From contig JABRWF010000002.1 of assembly GCA_018343915.1 (NCBI GenBank), forward strand, positions 2,294,001-2,358,000: 64,000 nucleotides of DNA, in the 5' to 3' direction. The notes under the pieces were generated by a model. The model was not told the DNA's origin. It searched no databases and saw only the letters and a list, made by a program, of their open reading frames with translations. The DNA comes from Agroathelia rolfsii. Taxonomy: Eukaryota; Basidiomycota; Agaricomycetes; Amylocorticiales; Amylocorticiaceae. The position numbers and the translations under genes are program-made. Positions 57,078-64,000 of this stretch are shown here, piece by piece. Numbering within the stretch: position 1 is the first letter of the stretch; every line of letters begins with the position of its first letter.

Positions 57078-57802
57078 TTATACAAATTCCCAGGATATAA
57101 AGCTGTCTTCGATAGGATATAGATATATGCTATAATTTTCTATAATCCTGTTAAGGCTTGTTTCAAGGTATTCCTTGTGATGATTTTCTAGGAATTCCTT
57201 AAAGTCTTTAAGGTTTGGACCTGGATGTATGCTATCCCAATGTCCTGAATTATAGAGGTAGATTATATTGTCTAATCTCTCTATATCTATAAGACTAACT
57301 TTGTCTTCAATTTCCTCTGGTGTGAAGTATGGTATACTCCAATTATGAGGCGTTGGAGTGATTTTGATAAGATACCTTGTATGGTTTTGAGAGTTTTCTC
57401 TTACTTCTTTGTCTGGAAATGTGAAAGGTTCAACTTTGTCAAATCTTCCGAATACTCTTGCGAGAATTATTCTTTCTGCACAGAGAGTGAAGAATTTGTT
57501 CTGGAAATCCTGGCTGACTTTTTCCCAATTATATTTGGTACTATCAAATAGGAATTTCTTTATTTCCAGGTATAATTCTGGGTTTCTGGATGGTGTAGGG
57601 AAATCTTTGTGGTATGTTTCCCAACGAGATTTAAGGGTGATATGCCCTTCTCTTCGAAGTTTCTTTTTGTTTTTCTTTTCTAAGAGCTTAAGTGCAGTTT
57701 TGCTTAATTTCTTAGAAGGTTTTTCTTCTTCAAACTCAAAAGGTTTCTGAGTCTGTGTATCTTCTTTTCCTGTGTCAAATAAGTGAGTTTCTATTTCCTG
57801 AT
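57078..57802 (-). CDS. Second accessory coding exon in the copia element (partial gene)
   Basis: The minus strand is open for 242 codons from a good acceptor (TGGATTCAG, exon start 57802) to a TAA at 57080-57078, yet it contains no Met codon in frame. It must therefore be read from an upstream exon or be decayed. It is Lys/Glu-rich at first (KPSKKLSKTALKLLEKKNKK), then looks folded, with RWETYHKDFPTPSRNPELYL and NWSIPYFTPEEIEDK. A donor at 58177 (GTATAT) in the last exon of the upstream accessory gene has the right phase to join this exon and would give a 656-residue product. That intron would be about 375 bp, long for this genome. Not recognised. Confidence 0.6.
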
Positions 57803-58121
57803 CTGAATCCAGAATAAAGGTTTTTATGCCAAAGTTTCAGGTAAAGCTCAATACAAACCAAAATTAAAATGATGAGCTTATAAAAACTTATGTTGGGCAG
57901 ACTTTAAGGAAATTCAGAGAAATAGAATACAATGAATATTTGTGGTAACTAAATGCTATAGTTACTTTCACAAAAATACAGATAGAAGAGATTTTAAAAG
58001 ATAAAAGAAGATTTTTGTAAGAAAATAGAGCTGTATAAAAGATACAAGGGCTCCTAACAACAAAAAGAGATAGAAAAATTTATTGAGAAAAAGAATGATT
58101 CTGATGTATATAAAAAAATGT
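57803..58121 (-). other. AT-rich spacer between the two accessory reading frames
   Basis: About 320 bp, T-rich on the minus strand with several stop codons. It would be an intron or an intercistronic spacer, depending on whether the upstream gene is spliced into 57802. Confidence 0.4.
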
Positions 58122-59677
58122 TCAAAAGGGAGTATATCTGTGCTCCCTGTTCCTCCTGCCACCTCTGTGTGATATACCAGTCTGATTTTCTAGAATCTTT
58201 CTGGTCTGTGCCTCAAACCTGTCCTTGAATTCCCTCAATTCTCCAGAGTGTCTCCTGCTGAAATTTCTCTGGTGGAGATCAATGTCAACAAGCCTTCTAC
58301 TCTGGGTATTCACCAATCTCTTGAGATTTTCAAGTTCCTCCTGGGTCTTGATCTCCTTTGCTTTCTGGATCTCGTTGGTCCAACCAATGGTGTATTGGAG
58401 GCCCCGGACTTCTCTGGTAAGGTCCTCTAAAGAAGACTTGTACCACAAAAGCTGTGAGGATTGGTGTTGGATGGTTTGCTCTAGGACGTCAACTGTCTTG
58501 AGAGCAAACTTGAGGAGTTCTAGTGGTGATGTTAAGACTGGTTGTTAGTGAGGTTGTGATGTATTTAATTTAATAAATCAAATACCTTCACCGGGTTCAG
58601 GAATTTCTTGTGGTGTTGGAATCTTTGCCCAGTCGTTGAGCTCGTGATTTCCTATTGACCAGGGTGTATATGAACGATTTGAAGGTGGAGCAGTTGATTT
58701 TTGCTGACCTTCTGTACCCCAACCGATGGTCTTGTCGATGGGTTCTTCAGGGAGTTTGTTAAGCTCCTAAAAGTGTGTTAGTGATGGTGAAATGATAAAG
58801 TTTTGTTTACTTTACCTGAAGATCACCAATTGATTTATCTAGGGGACTTCTTTCCACTAGATCGGCACTACTGACCAAGGGAGATAATGTGAAGGGGGAG
58901 GAGGTGTCAGAAATATTGATATCAGAGGGTTTTGAATCTTCTTCTCCTGGGTACACAAATTCTTCGTCCGGGTTGTAGATTGAGGCTTCTTGAAAGATGT
59001 CACGGACAGTCCAGCAGGGTCCAGTCAATGGGATGTTGAAGTGCTTGCACCAAACGTCCTGTTGGTTGGCTAATTCTGCTGTTATGTAATGGGTGACTTG
59101 GTCGTGATCAAGGTTGTACTTGTCCTTGTTGACCTCAATATCTGTGATTATAGAGATGTAAGTCGCTGGGGACTCCTTCCTGATATCTTTGAAGCTTCTA
59201 GAAAATTCTTGATATGTTTCCCAGTGGATTTCTGGGTTAATCGTGAATTTGCTAAGGGCCTGGTTAATATTATTGAGGCCTAGAGAATTTTATTAGTATT
59301 TTTTATCCTTTATTTTTGGATTTTTATACTATAATTCTCTTACTGTCTTCCTTTTCCTCGATGTCGTTGTCTGAGTCTAAAAAGGCCTGAAGGAGATCGA
59401 TATCTTCTTCTTGCTTGATGAGTTCAGAGGGTGACCAGAGGATTTCTGTGCCTATAAAGAATTTATTAGTAATTCTTTTGATTTATTTAATCAGTAGGCT
59501 TTACTCTTGAGATCCTTTTGCCACTGCTTGTCAATCTCTGATTGATCAATGGAGGTAGTGGGGTTACTGTTGGCAAAGTTGATTGCCTGGGCAACAGTGG
59601 TGAATGTGTTGGAGATCTCGGTGTTGAAGGAAGACACTAGAATAACAAATTTGTGTTAGTTACTCCTGTTTTATACT
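58122..59677 (-). CDS. Accessory spliced gene inside the copia element, 433 residues
   Basis: Exons 59677 (first base of ATG), 59636-59505, 59451-59344, 59279-58816, 58766-58586 and 58537-58122. All five introns (40-64 bp) have GT-AG ends, CTAAC or CTAAT-like branch sites and consistent phases. The start codon is formed across the first junction: the A at 59677 joins TG at 59636. The protein begins MSSFNTEISNTF and is acidic in the middle (EEFVYPGEEDSKPSD). It contains WETYQEFSRSFKDI and TGPCWTVRDIFQEASIYN. It ends with a long charged coiled coil and an Arg-rich tail (SHRGGRRNREHRYTPF). I do not recognise it. The coiled coil plus basic tail could suit a nucleic-acid or particle-associated role (inference). 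Gag, protease and polymerase are already encoded downstream. Confidence 0.72.
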
Positions 59678-59690
59678 GACTGCCTTTTTA

Positions 59691-59706
59691 GGCAGGGCTC
59701 ATAACC
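59691..59706 (-). other. Primer binding site, half-tRNA initiator Met type
   Basis: Directly after the 5' LTR the minus strand reads GGTTATGAGCCCTGCC. Its complement GGCAGGGCTCATAACC looks like the anticodon arm of initiator tRNA-Met, with CAT inside CTCATAA, not a tRNA 3' end. Drosophila copia and some fungal elements prime from such an internally cleaved tRNA. Confidence 0.7.
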
Positions 59707-60738
59707 TGTTGAACTATTGTAGTTCTTGGGTTGTATAGTGTGGCTATATGCTAGCTCACAAGTTACCTGTTGTGAAGCAAACACTTACTTGTAAAGAAAA
59801 GTGCAGGCTTGGGTTGTTTCCTAAGAATAGGCAAAGTTTCCTAGGTAGGAAGCGGTTAGTAACTATGCTATACTTAAGATAAGACTGTAGCCGGTGTCTC
59901 TTTGAGACTACCTACTTGTTTCCCTTTAGGAAAGGCTTGTTGTCTTGTCTTGTAGACTTTGTAAGTCTAGGGTGAAGTTAGTACTCTAGGAGCTAGTCTT
60001 GTAGACTATTTAACTCACTATTTTCGAGTGAAATAACTTGTCATTCCCAGCCGAATTTGCTGGTGCTTATATAATACAAAATATTCTAATTTCTACAAGA
60101 TTAGTAAGCCAATCCTGTGCTTATCTAATCCACTTAGTAAGAAGGTTTGCTTACAAATCAGCTTATAAATCAGCTTAGTAATATTCCTATTTGCTGAATA
60201 ATATGCTTGGTAAGCAATCTGTGTGCTTAGTAAGTAATTTGTATAGTATTAGTAAGTAAAATGTCTATTGATCTCAATATCCTATTATTAGATCTGTATT
60301 AGTAATATTTTATAAATATTACTAATATTATGAACTTGCTTAGTAAATATTTTGGTGATTTATAAGCAAGGATCTAGGGTGTGAAAAATCAATTAGTAAT
60401 ATTCACAATGATTATTGAGAAATGAATATTTAAATAGAATTGTTTAATATTTATGAAAAAGATATTCATAAATGATAAAGTCAAGTGACCTTAGATATGA
60501 TAATCTTATCTCTGATAAGATTAGATATAATGAAATATTGAAAATATTAAATAAAAGAATATATGCATATTATTTCAATGAATATATGCATGTAAAGAAT
60601 TGTTAATATCTCAACAATGAACGGTTGTAAAATCATGAAATAAATAATCATGTATGATATGATATTAGATGATTATTTGAAGTATTCATTGGAATTATTG
60701 GAAAGATATGAAGCTTGTAAATATTCAATCTTTCAATA
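59707..60738 (-). repeat. 5' LTR of the copia element, 1032 bp
   Basis: Same length as the copy at 51674-52705. The outer end reads TATTGA on the minus strand where the other LTR has TGTTGA, one of about seven transitions. The promoter-like TATATAAG is at 60066-60073. Confidence 0.92.
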
Positions 60739-60743
60739 CTTAT
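60739..60743. repeat. Target site duplication CTTAT (right)
   Basis: Identical to 51669-51673 and immediately outside the 5' LTR. Confidence 0.85.
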
Positions 60744-63700
60744 AAAATTGGGTAATGAGCCTTTTTGCGTGTATATCTTTGGCCAATTCCCAACTCTCTT
60801 CTCCTGGGTAACCCTTGTATTCAACCAAGAATTGCAACTTTTTCCATCTTCCGTGTAATCGAGCATCCCTGATATGCGAGACTTCCCATTCCTCTTCTCC
60901 TTCTACTTCCACCGGTGGGGGTTCTTCTGGGGTTCGTCCTGGGATTTTGCTTTCCTGGTAGGGTTGTAGGAAGTTTACATGGAAGACCTTGTGCATGTGC
61001 CAGTTTTTTGGAATATTGATTTTGTAGTTCAATTCTCCAATTCTTTTAACTACCTTATAGGGGCCTAGCTTTTTAGGGCTTAACTTCCTACTCGGCTGTT
61101 TGGCAAATTTAATATTTCGTGCATCTAGCCATACGCATGCTCCTGGTTCTAGTTGCGGGAAACTTTTCTTGTTTTGGTCATAATATTGTTTCATTGTTTC
61201 CGCTGCTTTTCCTAGAGCTGCTTGAGCTTCTTCTTGTACTTCCTTCAGATTCCCTAACCAATCTTGCACGCCGTTGGTCTTGACTTGGGGTTGGGATAGG
61301 ATTTCCATTCTGGGTATAAAACTGTAGTTTAGTTCGAAGGGGGTGAACCCTGTTGCTGAACTCTGTCTTTGGTTTAATGCAAATTCTGCGATTTCCAGAT
61401 TCTCTGCCCAGTTTGTTTGCCATTGATTCGAATATATACGTAGGTAGGTTTCAATTTCCTGATTTAACCTTTCTGTTTGTCCATCACTTTGAGGGTGGTA
61501 TGCTGTGGACAAGGCTGTTTTGATTCCTAACTTCCGATGTATTTCTTTTATGACTTGGCTCGCAAACTGGGGTCCTCTATCTGTCGTCCAGACCTTCGGG
61601 ATTCCGTGGAGTTTGAACACATGTTTCAGGTACAATCCTGCTACTTCCGCTGCAGTCACCACTTCTACGGTTGGAATTAGATGACACATTTTGGTAAGCT
61701 TGTCTACTATCACCAAAATAGAGTCATATTTTCCTGACTAAGGTAACTTTACAATCATGTCCGCTGTTACATGTTCCCAGGGTTTTTGTGGTGCAGGCAG
61801 GGGTTGAAGTAATCCAGAAGGGGGTTGTCAAGAACTTTTATTCACAATACATTGTGGGCATGTGGTTACATATTCGTTGATGAATTTTGTCATGCTGGGC
61901 CACCAATAATTGCGTGATACTAGTTCCAAGGTCTTGTGTTTCCCAGGGTGCCCTGCTACAGGTACATCATGGAATTTTTTTACGATTTGTGCCCGTAGCT
62001 GGGTGTCCTTTGGTACATAAACCTTGCCCCTGTACAGAATTAGGCCTTCTTCCTGGTTCCACTCCTCAATTCCATTTTGGAGTTTCACCAGGCCAAAATC
62101 CTTAAGCGTTTGAAGGGCGTCTGCCACTTCTGGTTCTGGGTTTGCTTTTCAGATTTGGTTCAGTAGTCCCTTTTCTCCTTCAACCGTGATATAACCCCTT
62201 CTTCCTGCATTGATACAAAACAGGCGTGGACTAAGTACCACCTGCTCCCTATTGTCATCTGCATCTTCTTTGTGGAAGTCAGGGCGGCGTGATAGTGCAT
62301 CGGCTCTACCATTTTCACTTCCCTTTTGATAATGAATTAGGAAGTTGTATTTGGATAAGAACAGGGACCATCGGGCTTGTCGTCTGGTTAGATCTTTCGA
62401 GGTTTTCCAATATTCTAGGTTTTTGTGATCTGACCAGATTTCGAATGGTTCTTCTGTTTCTATTAGGTAGTGTCTCCATTCCTTGAGCGCTCGGATGATG
62501 GCTAGCATTTCCTTGTCCTAAATCTCGTAGTTGCGTTCTGCTGGTCCTAGAGATTGGGATAGATAGGTTATAGGGTGCCAACTGCCGTCTTCCTGCATTT
62601 GGAATAGTACTGCGCCTGTAGCATAGTTTGACGAGTTGGTTTCTACTCGTGTTTTCCTTGTCTGGTTAAACATTGCTAGCACAGGGGCCGTAATAAATAC
62701 ATTTTTGAGTGCTTCAAAGGATTGCTGCTCCTGTTCCGTCCATTGCCATATCACCTTGCCTATTAACCTATCCAGGGGCTTGCACAGGTCACCAAACCCC
62801 TTTATAAACCTTTGGTAATAGTTGGCTAATCCTCTAAACTGCCTGATTTCTTTTACAGTTTTGGGGGTTGGCCATTCTTTTATTGCCTGCACCTTTTCCG
62901 GCATCATGCGGACCAAGTTATAGCCAATAATTAATCCTAGAAATTCGACTTGGTTTGCATTGAATTTACACTTCTCTACGTTCACATACAAGTTGTTTTC
63001 TTTCAAGCGCCGCAGCACTTCTAGGACCAACGCAGTGTGTTTTGCTTAATTATAAGATGCAATTAGGATGTCGTCAATGTAGACAAAGACTTTTCCTAAT
63101 GCAGTTAGATTGGCTAAGATCTCATCCATCATCCGCTGGAATGTTGCTGGTGCATTGGTTAGACCAAAGGTCATTACCATTGGTTCGAATAGTCCTAATG
63201 GGGTCACAAATGCCACCTTGTGCTCGTCTCCATCCCGGATTCAGACATTGTTGTACCCTCATCTTAGATCTAGCTTTGTGAATATTTTGCTTCCACTTAG
63301 CTTGTCTATGATTGTACTAATAAGCAGCAGGGGGTAACTATCCTTTACCGTGATGTCATTGAGTTTCCTATAGTCTTGGACTGGGTGTAGTACTCTAGAT
63401 TTCTTTGGGATAAAAAAGAAGGGGGAGCTCATTGGGCTTTCTGATTTGTGTAGATAACCCTTGGCTAGATTTTCCCTTATATATTCATCCAAAGAGTTCC
63501 TTTCCTTAATTGCCAGTGGATATACTTTAGATCTTCCCATGACTGCTCCTTCCTTTAAGACTATTTTATGGTCCCAAGGTTTTCGTGTAGGCATACGGGT
63601 TGATTCTTCCTTTGAGAACACCTGCTGGTACTTCAGGTATTCCTTCAGTATCTCTGGGTTTTCCTCGACCATAGTGGCGCGTATGTGTTCCTTTCTTAGT

Positions 63701-64000
63701 TCCACTGTGGCATCCTTCCAGTCAATCTCGGGATTCTCTGCTCTAAGCCAGTCTATCCCCAAGATTACATCCTCTTCCCCAATGTCCACCACACTCATGT
63801 GGAGTTCCCTTTCTATGCCTCCCGTAATTAGCATGACCGTAATGTATTCTGTGATTTTACCAATTTTGTTTTTAGAATTATCAATGTTATATAAAGGAAT
63901 TGCTTAAAGGAGAGATTTTTTTGGTATTTTATTTTTTTCTACAAAGCGTTTATTTACAAAAGTTGAGGAAGCTCCTGAATCAATCATAGCTAACGTATCA
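60739..64000 (-). pseudogene. Gypsy chromovirus pol with stop codons, truncated at the window edge
   Basis: One continuous frame on the minus strand holds the protease motif IDSGASSTF (about 63970), reverse transcriptase (63650-62700, interrupted), RNase H (FEIWSDHKNLEYW near 62430), integrase zinc domain (HPGKHKTL to CPQC near 61950-61860), integrase core (TDRGPQF and HPQSDGQTERLN near 61580-61470) and a chromodomain (LQFLVEYKGYPGEESWE near 60800). Eight in-frame stops lie at 63904, 63259, 63241, 63046, 62518, 62149, 61828 and 61738 (lowest base of each codon). No frameshift separates the parts. Most stops sit where CGA, CAA, CAG or TGG would be expected, i.e. C:G to T:A changes. The 5' part is outside the window. 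Confidence 0.88.

Larger units (their letters stand above)
51674..60738 (-). mobile_element. Complete Ty1/copia LTR retrotransposon with accessory genes
   Basis: 9065 bp on the minus strand: 5' LTR 60738-59707, primer site 59706-59691, accessory spliced gene 59677-58122, a second accessory exon 57802-57078, intact Gag-Pol 57071-52725, purine tract 52714-52706 and 3' LTR 52705-51674. The 5-bp CTTAT duplication is perfect and the LTRs are about 99.3% identical by my count, so insertion was recent and the element may still be active. It has inserted into the 3' end of a gypsy pol gene. Confidence 0.92.
50676..64000 (-). mobile_element. Ty3/gypsy chromovirus, incomplete in window, split by a copia insertion
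   Basis: On the minus strand, protease, reverse transcriptase, RNase H, integrase and chromodomain follow each other from 64000 down to 60739. They resume at 51673 for the last 50 codons, the purine tract and the 3' LTR. The interruption is exactly the copia element with one copy of CTTAT on each side. All coding parts are in a single frame but broken by stop codons, so the element is dead. The gag region and 5' LTR lie beyond the right edge. Confidence 0.85.

Noticed and set aside
57345..57750. Plus-strand frames at 57345-57551 and 57409-57750
   Set aside because: They are antisense to the second accessory exon of the copia element, which has better coding character and sits in the same orientation as the element.

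Overview
The window reads as nuclear DNA of a basidiomycete fungus, most likely an Agaricomycete. Genes are dense and broken by many 45-75 bp introns. Untranslated leaders are pyrimidine-rich. One gene belongs to a multi-span membrane family that I know only from mushroom-forming fungi. Exon coordinates below were worked out by hand from splice sites, phase and protein family knowledge; no alignment or database search was run.

The left 48 kb is a gene-rich chromosomal arm with many divergent pairs. In order it holds: a hypothetical protein (-), a secreted RlpA/expansin-like protein with a Ser/Thr stalk (-), eIF3h (+), two tandem epoxide hydrolases (-,-), a CDF zinc transporter (+), Mediator MED5 (-), a GRIP golgin (-), PEX14 (-) divergent from mitochondrial EF-Tu TUF1 (+), glycine cleavage H protein (+), complex I ESSS subunit (-), N-acetyltransferase NatD (-) divergent from RIO2 kinase (+), a Tudor-domain SPF30-like splicing factor (+), an unknown protein (-) and its divergent paralogue (+), eisosome PIL1 (-), eIF4E (-) divergent from the mitochondrial carrier MTM1 (+), the basidiomycete membrane protein (+), an intron-containing tRNA-Arg (-) and a GH5 mannanase (-).

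The right 16 kb is mobile DNA. After small palindromic elements (a TA-flanked pogo/Tc1-like MITE, its decayed copy and a fold-back element) there is a Ty3/gypsy chromovirus on the minus strand. Its pol stays in one frame but carries eight stop codons. A complete, very young Ty1/copia element (51674-60738) sits inside it, with 1032-bp LTRs, a perfect 5-bp target duplication (CTTAT) and an intact 1448-codon Gag-Pol.

The most unusual signal is inside the copia element. Between its 5' LTR and Gag-Pol lie about 2.6 kb holding a same-strand, six-exon accessory gene whose start codon appears to be assembled by splicing. A second open exon of about 240 codons, without any Met codon, ends 6 bp before the Gag-Pol start. 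I recognise neither protein. Other points worth a look are the paralogous unknown pair with matching exon architecture, three candidate GC-AG introns in MED5, and gene-conversion tracts plus shared promoter motifs in the epoxide hydrolase pair.
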